From Methanomicrobiales archaeon (GTDB taxonomy: Archaea > Halobacteriota > Methanomicrobia > Methanomicrobiales > JACTUA01), in assembly GCA_028678635.1 (NCBI GenBank), contig JAJRDC010000109.1, positions 1 through 13,804 of the forward strand: a stretch of 13,804 nt of DNA. The letters run 5' to 3'. The translations under genes were made by a program, and so were the position numbers. The notes beneath the pieces were generated by a model, which did no database searches, was not told the DNA's origin, and saw only the letters and a program-made list of their open reading frames with translations. Shown here in pieces: positions 1 through 6,538 of the stretch. Numbering within the stretch: the stretch's first letter is position 1; every line of letters starts with the position of its first letter.

Positions 1-121
1 CGCCGACCTGTGCGACCAGGCCCGGGAGCTGGAGAAGGGCATGGACGCGGTGATCCGGAAGCCCCACAAGAAGGACGGGGTCCAGGTCGCCAAGACCAAG
101 CTCATCAGCAAGCCCGAGTGA
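1..121 (+). CDS. 3' end of an unrecognised protein gene
   Basis: An open frame enters from the left edge and ends at a TGA at 119-121, giving the last 39 residues of a protein. The visible peptide starts [17 protein letters not shown] and ends in a lysine-rich stretch, TKLISKPE; it looks like one amphipathic helix followed by a basic tail. GC-rich codon choice (CTG, GAG, AAG, GTC, ATC) matches the confirmed genes of the window, which supports real coding. I do not recognise the family from this fragment, and no catalytic motif is visible. The stop is followed 26 nt later by a six-T run that fits an archaeal terminator. Confidence 0.6.
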   Translation, partial: ADLCDQARELEKGMDAVIRKPHKKDGVQVAKTKLISKPE

Positions 122-147
122 GCTCGCAGAACCACTCCCATTCACTC

Positions 148-153
148 TTTTTT
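148..153 (+). terminator. Oligo-T terminator after the left-edge gene
   Basis: Six consecutive T residues lie 26 nt after the stop codon at 119-121, in otherwise GC-rich sequence. Archaeal RNA polymerase terminates on T-runs without needing a hairpin, and none is seen here. The assignment rests on position and composition only. Confidence 0.45.
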
Positions 154-252
154 CGAGGTTCCCGCTGACGTGAACGTATCAGTTTCCCGAGGCATGCCGG
201 TTATAGCGAGATGCCCGTAACTGGTGGAATGCTGTCAGAGGCTCCCTGCCCT

Positions 253-470
253 GCGGCTGGTTCCGTTCGCCACATCCTATTGGATGCCCTGTGATGGTGG
301 GTACTGGTGAGACGCTCTCGGGGGCTCGCCGCCCCCGCCGCGTGGGCACCCCCCGCCGGGGCACCGGCACCCGCTGATCAATCCCGTGGCACTGACCGAC
401 GTGGGCGGGATATCCTCACCGGGGGAGGCGGGTGGGGGCGGAGTCCCCCTCCCGTATTTTGTCCCCGAAT
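253..470 (+). repeat. Dispersed intergenic repeat, copy A
   Basis: This copy matches 13085-13311 colinearly. Three boxes are shared at fixed spacing: GCGGCTGGT at 253, ATCCTATTGGAT at 274 and GACGCTCTCGGGGGCTC at 311. The stretch 301-327 is identical to 13133-13159. Downstream, shared blocks are GCCCCCGCCG, GTGGGCA followed by a C-run, GGGGGAGG at 421 (13261 in the other copy), a G-run/C-run hairpin, and TGTCCCCG. No open reading frame is conserved across it convincingly, so it is called a non-coding dispersed repeat. Its function is unknown. Confidence 0.75.
430..453. other. GC-rich hairpin at the 3' part of repeat copy A
   Basis: GGG-T-GGGGG at 430-438 can pair with CCCCC-T-CCC at 445-453, with one T-T mismatch and a six-base loop. 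The equivalent hairpin in the right-hand copy pairs perfectly. In copy A the + strand continues GTATTTTG, so it could act as a weak stem-plus-T terminator. Confidence 0.5.
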
Positions 471-530
471 ATCACCTGGTGTTCAGAACAAGAAGAACCG
501 GGGTTAATCCCCATACCCAGCGGGAGGGGG

Positions 531-590
531 GGACGCCCACGCGGCGGGGGGGGACAGCAGGTCCCCCCAGGAGCGTCCCACCAGTCGTCT
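531..590 (-). repeat. Partial inverted copy of the dispersed repeat (A')
   Basis: Read on the - strand this segment contains ACTGGTGGGACGCTC, a G-run and then CCCCCGCCGCGTGGGC, matching the core of copy A at about 303-346; the last block is an exact 16-base match. The flanking boxes of the full repeat (GCGG.TGGT and ATCC..TYGGAY) are absent, so this is a truncated core in the opposite orientation. Together with copy A it makes two inverted arms separated by about 180 bases. Confidence 0.6.
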
Positions 591-649
591 CAGGATTGTG
601 AAAGAACGGACGGGTCTTATCTGAGGACTGAAACGATGATCATCCTCAA

Positions 650-1588
650 CTAGGGCGATCGCATCCGCATCTTCCGGAACAGGCGGCCCACGTCCTCGGG
701 AGCCGTGAGGATCACGGGCTCCAGGTGCAGCCGTTCCATGAACGAGGAGTCGGAGAGGGAGGCCGGGTTGGGATTGATCCGGGCGATGATGCTCGCAAAC
801 GCCCGGAAGCCCCTGTCCTCCCCATCGCGGTCAAAGAAGAGGGAGAGGTTGAAGGCGGCGGTACCCAGGGACCGGTAGAACTCCATTACTATCCGGAGCC
901 CGTCGGCGAAGGTATCCACGAACGGTTCCATCTCACCAATGGTCCGGATGGGCAGGAGCGCCCGCACCTCCCGCTCACCCAGCGGCACTGCATGGGCCAG
1001 CCAGAGGATCTCGTCACCGAACAGGTACCGGGGGCCGTCCCGCTCCCGGGACCGGAGGTCGTCCCAGTACAGGCTCCCCCAGCCCCGGAGGAACTGCTCG
1101 CATCCGGTGTGGTAGCGTTCGGAGAGGAGGGAGGGCCGGGGATCTACGAGGCCCTGGAGATGGGGGTGGGCCAGGCTGGCTCCCGCCGACGGAAGGTAGT
1201 TCCAGTTGAGGGAGGGATAGCCCTGCCGGCCCTGCAGGGACTGGATCGATCCCCGGATGGCATCCCCGAGCATCTGCTGGGAGAAGACCTCTACTGCGTG
1301 ATCTCTGCTGATGACGGTGACCGTGTGCCATGCCGCGAAGGGGAAGAGGTTCGGGAACGTGACCGATTCCCCGACGGTGATCCTCTCTCCTCCGGAAAAG
1401 GTGGGCGTGGCCCACGGGAGCCGGTCCGGGCAGAAAGGGCAGCCGTCCGATGGGTACACCACCGGGACCGGCTGGTCGATCCTCCGCTTGCTCCGCTCCG
1501 GGCTGATCCGGCATGAGAGGCCGGTGAGCCATTCCCTGCGGTACTGGAGCGTCCCCTCGCCGGTCTTCAGCTCGGTGACCGAGAACAT
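650..1588 (-). CDS. GalT-like nucleotidyltransferase (HIT superfamily)
   Basis: A 312-residue protein resembling galactose-1-phosphate uridylyltransferase. GalT enzymes swap UMP between UDP-glucose and galactose-1-phosphate through a covalent uridylyl-histidine. Visible motifs are a CPFC zinc pair (C50, C53), the PNLFPF segment (79-84), H88, and the active-site signature H141-P-H143-L-Q145, in which H143 corresponds to the nucleophile of the GalT HPHGQ motif. Length is slightly under the usual 330-350. The ATG at 1588 is preceded by AGGAGG (1600-1605), which supports the start. It lies 145 nt downstream of mer with a T-run and a promoter-like element between them, so it is probably a separate transcript. 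No other galactose-pathway gene is present, so the real substrate may be another sugar-1-phosphate or nucleotide. Family assignment is good; substrate is unknown. Confidence 0.8.
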   Translation of the reverse strand: MFSVTELKTGEGTLQYRREWLTGLSCRISPERSKRRIDQPVPVVYPSDGCPFCPDRLPWATPTFSGGERITVGESVTFPNLFPFAAWHTVTVISRDHAVEVFSQQMLGDAIRGSIQSLQGRQGYPSLNWNYLPSAGASLAHPHLQGLVDPRPSLLSERYHTGCEQFLRGWGSLYWDDLRSRERDGPRYLFGDEILWLAHAVPLGEREVRALLPIRTIGEMEPFVDTFADGLRIVMEFYRSLGTAAFNLSLFFDRDGEDRGFRAFASIIARINPNPASLSDSSFMERLHLEPVILTAPEDVGRLFRKMRMRSP

Positions 1589-1622
1589 GGTGTCTCAATC
1601 CTCCTCTATGATCGTTCCTCCT

Positions 1623-1659
1623 GATAAAACGGCCCGTAATAGGGCTGTAAAACGGCCCG
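1623..1659 (-). promoter_or_regulatory. Promoter region of the GalT-like gene with a 12-bp direct repeat
   Basis: On the - strand the 12-mer CGGGCCGTTTTA occurs twice (1648-1659 and 1625-1636), 23 bp apart. The downstream copy runs into TTTTATC, a plausible TATA element that also appears upstream of mer. A start site about 25 nt further down would leave a leader of only some 12 nt before the ATG at 1588; if the upstream copy is the TATA region, the leader would include both AGGAGG motifs. Two same-face repeats could also be a regulator site. No protein is identified. Confidence 0.4.
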
Positions 1660-1700
1660 GTACGGTCAGGTGGGACCGCGGGTCAGGGGAACGCAGCCGG

Positions 1701-1706
1701 AAAAAA
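1701..1706 (-). terminator. Oligo-T terminator after mer
   Basis: Six T residues on the - strand begin 28 nt after the mer stop codon (TAA, 1734-1736). This fits a simple archaeal T-run terminator and argues that the GalT-like gene downstream has its own promoter. Confidence 0.5.
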
Positions 1707-1733
1707 GGGTGGGATTGGAGTCCAGGAGCGAGT

Positions 1734-2723
1734 TTACACGATGTACTTGCCCAGGAGCCGGATGGAGTTGGTCATGTCGGGGCCGAGGGGGCTACCGAAG
1801 ATGATCTGGGTCACACCGGCCTTGGTCAGGTCCGTGCACTTCTGCTTGACCATCTCGGGGGTTCCCGCGATGGTGAAGGCGTCGATCTCCTTGTCCGAGA
1901 TCAGCTCCCCGACGGTCTTGAAGTCGAACTTGCCGAGGGCTGCTTTTACCTTGGCCACGTTGTCCAGGTTGAGGCCGTGGCGGGTGAGGAGCTCGGGCGG
2001 TGAACCGGCTGCGATGAAGGCTGCCACGATCTTCGCAGCGTTCCGTGCCTTCTTGGCATCCTGGTCAATGGACATGGCGGTGTACGCACCGATGTCAAAG
2101 CCCTTCTTGCCCCGTGCATCCGTGGCCTTCTTGATGATCGGGATGGCGACCTGGAAGTCCTTGGGGTTGGACGCGTTGATGAGCGCCCCGTCGCCGACCC
2201 TTCCGGCCAGGTCCAGGACCTTGGGGCCCTGGGCACCGACGTAGACCTTGACACCCTTCTTCTTGTCGGGCAGGTTGACTCCCGTCAGCTTGGCGCCGTC
2301 GTACTTGAAGAAGTTCATCTGGGGGGTCTTGACCGTATCACCGGCGCAGAGCGACCGGATAACGGCGATGGCCTCCTCGAGGCGAGCCACCGGCTTCTCG
2401 GCCTGGATGTTCAGCTTGGGAAGGGTCGAGAGGTCACCGGGCCCGATGCCCAGCACCGCACGGCCGTCGGAGATCTCCTCCAGCGTGCAGAGGAAGGACG
2501 CCATGGCGGCCGGGGTGTCAGTGAAGGAGTTCATGATACCCGGACCCATCTGCAGGGTCGTAGTCTCCTTGGCGATCATGGCCAGGGTGGGGTAGCAGTG
2601 GCGGTTGTTGTAGTGGTTGGTGATCCATGCGTAGTCAATGTCTTTTGATTCTGCAAGCCGGCAGAATTTCACTACCTGCTTGACATTGACGTTTCCGGGG
2701 ACAAATTCTATTCCGTAACTCAA
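1734..2723 (-). CDS. mer: 5,10-methylenetetrahydromethanopterin reductase (Mer)
   Basis: This 329-residue enzyme reduces methylene-H4MPT to methyl-H4MPT with reduced coenzyme F420, a cytoplasmic step of CO2-reducing methanogenesis. Length and sequence fit the bacterial-luciferase-like Mer family throughout. The protein begins (M)SYGIEFVPG, parallel to the usual MKFGIEFVP start, and carries WITNHYNNR (33-41), the MGPGIMNSFTDTP loop around G62 that shapes the F420 pocket, and VLGIGPGDLSTL. The start is a TTG at 2721-2723: an in-frame TGA lies three codons upstream at 2730-2732, and GAGGTGA sits six bases before it, so no upstream start is possible and the TTG is well placed. A TATA-like element lies at 2760-2767. 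It has its own terminator-like T-run. Identification is essentially certain. Confidence 0.97.
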   Translation of the reverse strand: MSYGIEFVPGNVNVKQVVKFCRLAESKDIDYAWITNHYNNRHCYPTLAMIAKETTTLQMGPGIMNSFTDTPAAMASFLCTLEEISDGRAVLGIGPGDLSTLPKLNIQAEKPVARLEEAIAVIRSLCAGDTVKTPQMNFFKYDGAKLTGVNLPDKKKGVKVYVGAQGPKVLDLAGRVGDGALINASNPKDFQVAIPIIKKATDARGKKGFDIGAYTAMSIDQDAKKARNAAKIVAAFIAAGSPPELLTRHGLNLDNVAKVKAALGKFDFKTVGELISDKEIDAFTIAGTPEMVKQKCTDLTKAGVTQIIFGSPLGPDMTNSIRLLGKYIV

Positions 2724-3171
2724 GGCTATTCACCTCAAGCAACTAATACCGCAGCAAGAGATAAAAGGGTTATCATTTGCCATCGCCGTTGGCTTGTTCT
2801 CGAAGAATCTGGAGTGGATTCTCCAATGCCCACCTAAATGCCTTGGGATCTCAGGATCAGCCAACCGGCCCGTGCTCCCTCCCCAGTGCGTACCCCCATC
2901 ATGAGACGGTCCCCTTTCCTGCACTGGACCTCCGGTCCATGCAACGCACGTACCGCCGGGGGATATCCACTCCCATTCCCCGCGGGAGGATCCTGATGCG
3001 GCACGTGCCCCCGGAGGAGTCACCGACAGAGGAAGAGCACCCCGGTCAGGACAGGTACCCTCCCCATTATCTTAATACGGCAGAGAGCTGATCCTTTTCC
3101 AAAAGGGCACCCTCTCCCCGCCATCCCGTTCCCTGACGGGGAGGGGTGATCCGGATCCACGGAACCGTTTC
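2724..3171. other. Divergent intergenic region between mer and the tubulin-like gene
   Basis: These 448 bases separate two divergent genes and hold no convincing coding sequence; short frames on both strands lack start signals and family resemblance. On the - side are the mer ribosome-binding site and TATA-like element. On the + side, TTATCTTAATA (3067-3077) is a weak TATA candidate for the tubulin-like gene, followed by an inverted repeat CCTTTT-CC-AAAAGG (3093-3106) and a purine-rich stretch GGGGAGGGGTGAT (3138-3150). Nothing is recognised in 2790-3060. Confidence 0.5.
2760..2767 (-). promoter_or_regulatory. TATA-like element of mer
   Basis: CTTTTATC on the - strand lies in a locally AT-richer patch 37-44 nt upstream of the TTG start of mer. 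A start site about 25 nt downstream would give a leader of roughly 15 nt that still contains the GAGGTGA ribosome-binding site. Confidence 0.5.
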
Positions 3172-5043
3172 ATGAGGGTACTGGCCATCGGACTCGGGGG
3201 CGCCGGCTCCAGGATCGTCGACGAGATCTACGGTCAGGACCGGAAGGGTGCCATCGGGTGCATGTCGGCCCTTGCCGTGGACTTCGATGCCGACACCCTC
3301 CTCCACCTGAAGTACCTCCCCCGGAACGCCCGGATCCACTTCCCTCCCATCGATCCCACGAGCCCGTACGACATCGGAACCACCATCGATATCGAACAGG
3401 TGATGACCCAGGTCCAGCAGGTGGACACCATCGAGATTGATGCCATCATGATCTTCGCCGGCCTGGGGGGAACGATGGTGGACGCGGTCCCCCGGATCAT
3501 CCCGGAGCTCCGCAAGTCCTTCATCGAACCCATCTTCGCCGTCGCCGTGCTGCCCTGCATGGGGGAGGGGAAGAAACGGTCGGCGAAGGCCGCCGCCGAC
3601 CTGGAGACCCTCCAGCCCCTGGTGGATGCCCTGATCCTCTTTGACAACGACACCTGGTACCGGAAATACCGCGGGGAGAAGACGGAGGAACCCGCGAAGG
3701 AGAAGAAGGAGGAGGACAAGGTCCGGAAGTTCGCCCGGCGGATCACCCCCCCGACCTTCAGCACCCGGGAACGGGTGTACGGGTGGCTCAACGACCGCCT
3801 CTCCCACCAGATCGGCCTCCTCCTCCGGGCCGGTGAGTTCAACGAGATGGGGGTGGAGGTGGCCGAGGTGGTCCTGGACGCGGGCGAGGTCCTGAACACG
3901 CTCACGGGGATGGGGATGGTGGCCATCGGCTACGCGGCGGAACACATCCCCTCCAGCATGCTGGGATTCCTGGACCGCTGGCGATCCACCGGCTACTTCA
4001 TCGAGAGTTCCCAGACCAGGGCATCACGCATCGTCACGCTCGCGAAAAGGGCCGTCTACGACGAGATCTCCGTCCCCTGCGATCTCACGAGCGCCGAGAA
4101 GGCGCTGGTCCTCATCGCCGGTCCCTCCCAGGACCTCTCCATGCGGGGGTTCCAGACGGTCAGGAAATGGATCGACCGTTCCATCGCCGGCCTGGAGATG
4201 CGATCCGGCGATTACCCGGTGAAGAACACCCGCTACATCGGCATCATCATCGTGCTCTCGGGGATGAAGAACATCCCCCGCATCGAAGAGTTGCGGCAGG
4301 TGCGGGAGGAGTACCAGGCCGACCAGGATCTGGCGAAGGTACGGGAAGCACAGGAACTGAAGGCGCCGGAGGCCCTGCCCGGAGCCGCGGATACCCTTGC
4401 CGGGCACGGGGCAGGGGAAGCCGCGGGGAGGGAGGCCCTTCCTCCCGACCGGGTGATCACGATCCCGGGTCCCCGCAGGGAGAAGCGGCCGGGGAGATCC
4501 ATCCCCCTCTTCGACGGCCTCACCATCTCCATGGGGAAGGATACGCCGGTGCGGTACGGTCCCGGCGAGACGCCGCCCAGGGGGGACGGCTCGCCGGCGG
4601 ACATGAGCCGGAAGGCCATCGTGAAGAAGCCCATGGCCCCCCGGGACTCGGTCTTCGGCCTCAAGGAGGTGAAGATGGACCGCCCGTCCCCGGAGGCGAG
4701 GGATGGCGGGACCGGATCCAGGACGGGGGAGGGGATCCCGCTCCCCAGAGAGACCGGGGTCGGCGGGGAACTGCAGCGGAACAGGGGCATCCCCCGGGCC
4801 AACGACTCCACCTTCACCGATCGGGAGATTCAGGTGAAGGGCAGGGAGGGAATCCCGGACGACACCGGCCTCCTCAGCCCCGACCGGGGGATCCCCGGGA
4901 TCTCACGCGGGAAAGGGGGTACCTCTGCCGGCGAATCCACGCCTGGGGGGGAATCCCGGAAGAAATCCCCCACCCAGGGGAGAAAGAAGAAGAAAGGTGA
5001 CGGGACCGGCGGGGACGACGAATCCATCAACTGGATCCCGTAG
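3172..5043 (+). CDS. Divergent tubulin/FtsZ-family GTPase-like protein with long disordered tail
   Basis: A 623-residue protein. Residues 1-380 resemble the tubulin/FtsZ fold (archaeal FtsZ-like or CetZ-like): G-motif GLGGAGSRIVDEI at 7-19, the T4 loop region AGLGGTMVDAV at 96-106, DND at 158-160 after a hydrophobic strand, and LDAGEV at 235-240 in the place of the FtsZ T7 loop (DFADV). The canonical GGGTGTG signature is eroded: only two of its glycines and the threonine remain. A charged insert (about 165-190, KTEEPAKEKKEEDK) interrupts the core. Residues 390-623 are Gly/Pro/Arg/Lys-rich and probably disordered, with four GIP motifs and a terminal SINWIP. The ATG start fits the family N-terminus; the purine-rich site is 22 nt away, so initiation signals are weak. 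FtsZ-family proteins polymerise and shape or divide the cell; whether this one binds GTP is uncertain. The 3' end overlaps nrpR. Confidence 0.85.
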   Translation: MRVLAIGLGGAGSRIVDEIYGQDRKGAIGCMSALAVDFDADTLLHLKYLPRNARIHFPPIDPTSPYDIGTTIDIEQVMTQVQQVDTIEIDAIMIFAGLGGTMVDAVPRIIPELRKSFIEPIFAVAVLPCMGEGKKRSAKAAADLETLQPLVDALILFDNDTWYRKYRGEKTEEPAKEKKEEDKVRKFARRITPPTFSTRERVYGWLNDRLSHQIGLLLRAGEFNEMGVEVAEVVLDAGEVLNTLTGMGMVAIGYAAEHIPSSMLGFLDRWRSTGYFIESSQTRASRIVTLAKRAVYDEISVPCDLTSAEKALVLIAGPSQDLSMRGFQTVRKWIDRSIAGLEMRSGDYPVKNTRYIGIIIVLSGMKNIPRIEELRQVREEYQADQDLAKVREAQELKAPEALPGAADTLAGHGAGEAAGREALPPDRVITIPGPRREKRPGRSIPLFDGLTISMGKDTPVRYGPGETPPRGDGSPADMSRKAIVKKPMAPRDSVFGLKEVKMDRPSPEARDGGTGSRTGEGIPLPRETGVGGELQRNRGIPRANDSTFTDREIQVKGREGIPDDTGLLSPDRGIPGISRGKGGTSAGESTPGGESRKKSPTQGRKKKKGDGTGGDDESINWIP

Positions 5044-5992
5044 ATCCCAGCACTTTTGAGAACGGGATGTTCCCTGCCCCTATCTCGGTGCGGATCGTGA
5101 GACCCTCCTCGATCCCGCACCCCACCAGGTTCATGCCGCTGTAGGAGACGATGGAGAGCCGGTACGGGGTGGGGGCCAGGTTGAAGACCCGGGCCCCCAG
5201 GGCCACGGGGAAGCAGAAGCCGCATTTCCGCATCCGGGAGACCATGGACTCCACCCGGGGCCGGGCCCCGGCCGGCACCTCCCGCACATTGGCGAGGGCG
5301 ACGCCTGTCCCCTGATCCAGGACAGCACGGATGGAGGTGAGGCCCGCGGAGATGAAGAGCTGGAGGGGATCGATGCTCGTGCCCCGGTACCCGATCAGGT
5401 GGGCAAACCCCTGGACCTTTCCTCCGCGGTGGGAGAGGGCTCCGCCGAAGGCCATCCGCACGGGGACCCCCATCCGCTGGAGCACCCCGTCCATGGTGAT
5501 GGAGCAGACGGTGACGATGCCGGCATGGCCGGACGGGACCCGGGGATCCCGGTCCAGGACCCGGTAGGAGGAGAAGAACCCGTAGCCGGCAGCCGTGACC
5601 CGGTCAAAGGCCTGGCAGACCCGCTCCAGTTCCCCCTCCGGAACGATGGAGAGGTTGTAGGCCACATCGCCTGTCGAGGTGGCGGGGTCGAAGGTGGTCC
5701 GGAAGGCAAGCCGCTCCAGCCGCGAGATGATGAACCCGATCCGCTCGTCCACGAGGGCGCTCTCCGTCTCCGAGAGGCCCAGGGGGGTCAGGATCCGTCC
5801 GGTGTTCCCCACCTTCTCGGTGAACCCCATGTCGTCCAGGTACCTCAGGTAGTACTGGACCGCCCGGTCCGTGAGCACGAATCCCCGCTCTGCCATCATC
5901 TCGGAGAGCCGCTTGGCACCCATGGGCTCCCGGTGCTCCTTCAGGATCCGGAGGATCTCCAGGTACTTCCGTTCACTGGCGATCAGGCTCAT
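5027..5992 (-). CDS. nrpR: NrpR-type transcriptional repressor (winged helix plus one NrpR domain)
   Basis: A 321-residue protein with an N-terminal winged-helix domain (about 5-70; recognition helix near TDRAVQYYLRYLDDMGF) and one NrpR regulatory domain (DUF128, about 82-321; SIVPEGELERV, GGALSHRGGKVQGFAHLIGYRGTS in two parts, and PVALGARVFNLAP are typical stretches). NrpR represses nitrogen-assimilation genes in methanogens and is released by 2-oxoglutarate. Methanococcus NrpR carries two regulatory domains, whereas Methanosarcina uses NrpRI (helix plus one domain) with a separate NrpRII; this architecture is the NrpRI type, so a partner may be encoded elsewhere. The ATG overlaps the stop of dut as ATGA (5989-5992), giving translational coupling. 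The last 17 bp overlap the convergent tubulin-like gene. No clear NrpR operator was found in the window. Confidence 0.88.
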   Translation of the reverse strand: MSLIASERKYLEILRILKEHREPMGAKRLSEMMAERGFVLTDRAVQYYLRYLDDMGFTEKVGNTGRILTPLGLSETESALVDERIGFIISRLERLAFRTTFDPATSTGDVAYNLSIVPEGELERVCQAFDRVTAAGYGFFSSYRVLDRDPRVPSGHAGIVTVCSITMDGVLQRMGVPVRMAFGGALSHRGGKVQGFAHLIGYRGTSIDPLQLFISAGLTSIRAVLDQGTGVALANVREVPAGARPRVESMVSRMRKCGFCFPVALGARVFNLAPTPYRLSIVSYSGMNLVGCGIEEGLTIRTEIGAGNIPFSKVLGSTGSS

Positions 5993-6417
5993 CGCGCCGG
6001 AACCACCCCCCTGCTGTCCTGGTACCTGCCATCATACAGGCGGATGCCCCCCGCCACCTGGTGCAGGATCATCTGCACCACCCGGTCGCCGGGGGAGAGC
6101 CGGATCTCCTCACCACCCATGTTCGTGAGGGAGAGGGTCAGCTGGCCCCGGAAGCCGGGGTCCACGAAGCCTCCCCCGACCAGCACGCCCCGCCGGGCAA
6201 AGGAGGACCGGCACCGGAGGGTGGCCGCCAGATCCGCCGGGATCTCCACCCATTCCAGGCTGTGGACCAGCGTGTACCTGCCCGGAGGGAGGGTCACCGC
6301 CTCCTCCACTCTCAGGTCGTAGGAGGCCGGCTGCTGGCAGGCATCGCTGTAGGGGCGGATGACGAGGCCGGATCCGCCGGAGAGCCGTTTCCGGATCTCG
6401 TCCGATGCGAGGATCAT
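5989..6417 (-). CDS. dut: Archaeal dUTPase of the dCTP-deaminase family
   Basis: A 142-residue protein, shorter than typical dCTP deaminase (about 180-205). dUTPase hydrolyses dUTP to dUMP and pyrophosphate, keeping uracil out of DNA and supplying dUMP for thymidylate. Motifs: R70-S-S-F-A-R-R-G (phosphate binding), GGFVDPGFRGQLTLSLTN at 82-99 with catalytic-type D86, and DRVVQM at 111-116 with Q115. In dCTP deaminases the strand reads TLELSN with a catalytic glutamate; here that position is S96, as in dUTPases (GQLMISVWN). This supports dUTPase activity without deamination and matches the archaeal dUTPase subfamily. The ATG at 6417 has no clear ribosome-binding site, so the transcript may be leaderless. 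It is the first gene of a two-gene unit with nrpR. Confidence 0.88.
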   Translation of the reverse strand: MILASDEIRKRLSGGSGLVIRPYSDACQQPASYDLRVEEAVTLPPGRYTLVHSLEWVEIPADLAATLRCRSSFARRGVLVGGGFVDPGFRGQLTLSLTNMGGEEIRLSPGDRVVQMILHQVAGGIRLYDGRYQDSRGVVPAR

Positions 6418-6508
6418 GACAGCTCAAGCATAGGTGCCGGGGGTCTTTGAATGTTTTCATCCCGCATCTGCCGTCAGATCGGTCCGGGACAGGGTCCACG
6501 GGAAACGG

Positions 6509-6516
6509 TTAATATT
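6509..6516 (+). promoter_or_regulatory. TATA box of the tRNA-Arg gene
   Basis: TTAATATT is centred about 26 nt upstream of the first tRNA base (6539), the standard archaeal TATA-to-start distance. It is an AT island in GC-rich sequence. Confidence 0.65.
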
Positions 6517-6538
6517 CCGGAACCACCACCCTTGACTC

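Larger units (their letters stand above)
122..649. other. Long non-coding interval holding repeats
   Basis: No convincing gene lies in these 528 bases. The short open frames overlap one another, lack ribosome-binding sites and are by-products of G/C runs. The content is a T-run terminator (148-153), a full copy of a dispersed repeat (about 253-470), a small hairpin of GGGG and CCCC arms around TTAAT (500-512), and a partial inverted copy of the repeat (about 531-590). Nothing is recognised in 154-252 or 591-649. Confidence 0.6.

Noticed and set aside
725..1516. + strand open frame opposite the GalT-like gene
   Set aside because: Antisense shadow; the - strand carries the CPFC and HPHLQ motifs and a good ribosome-binding site.
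2730..3091. Short frames on both strands between mer and the tubulin-like gene
   Set aside because: They overlap promoter elements, lack start signals and have unbiased composition.
3067..3945. - strand open frame opposite the tubulin-like gene
   Set aside because: It is His/Asp/Leu/Gly-rich with no domain, while the + frame has the glycine motif of the tubulin superfamily.
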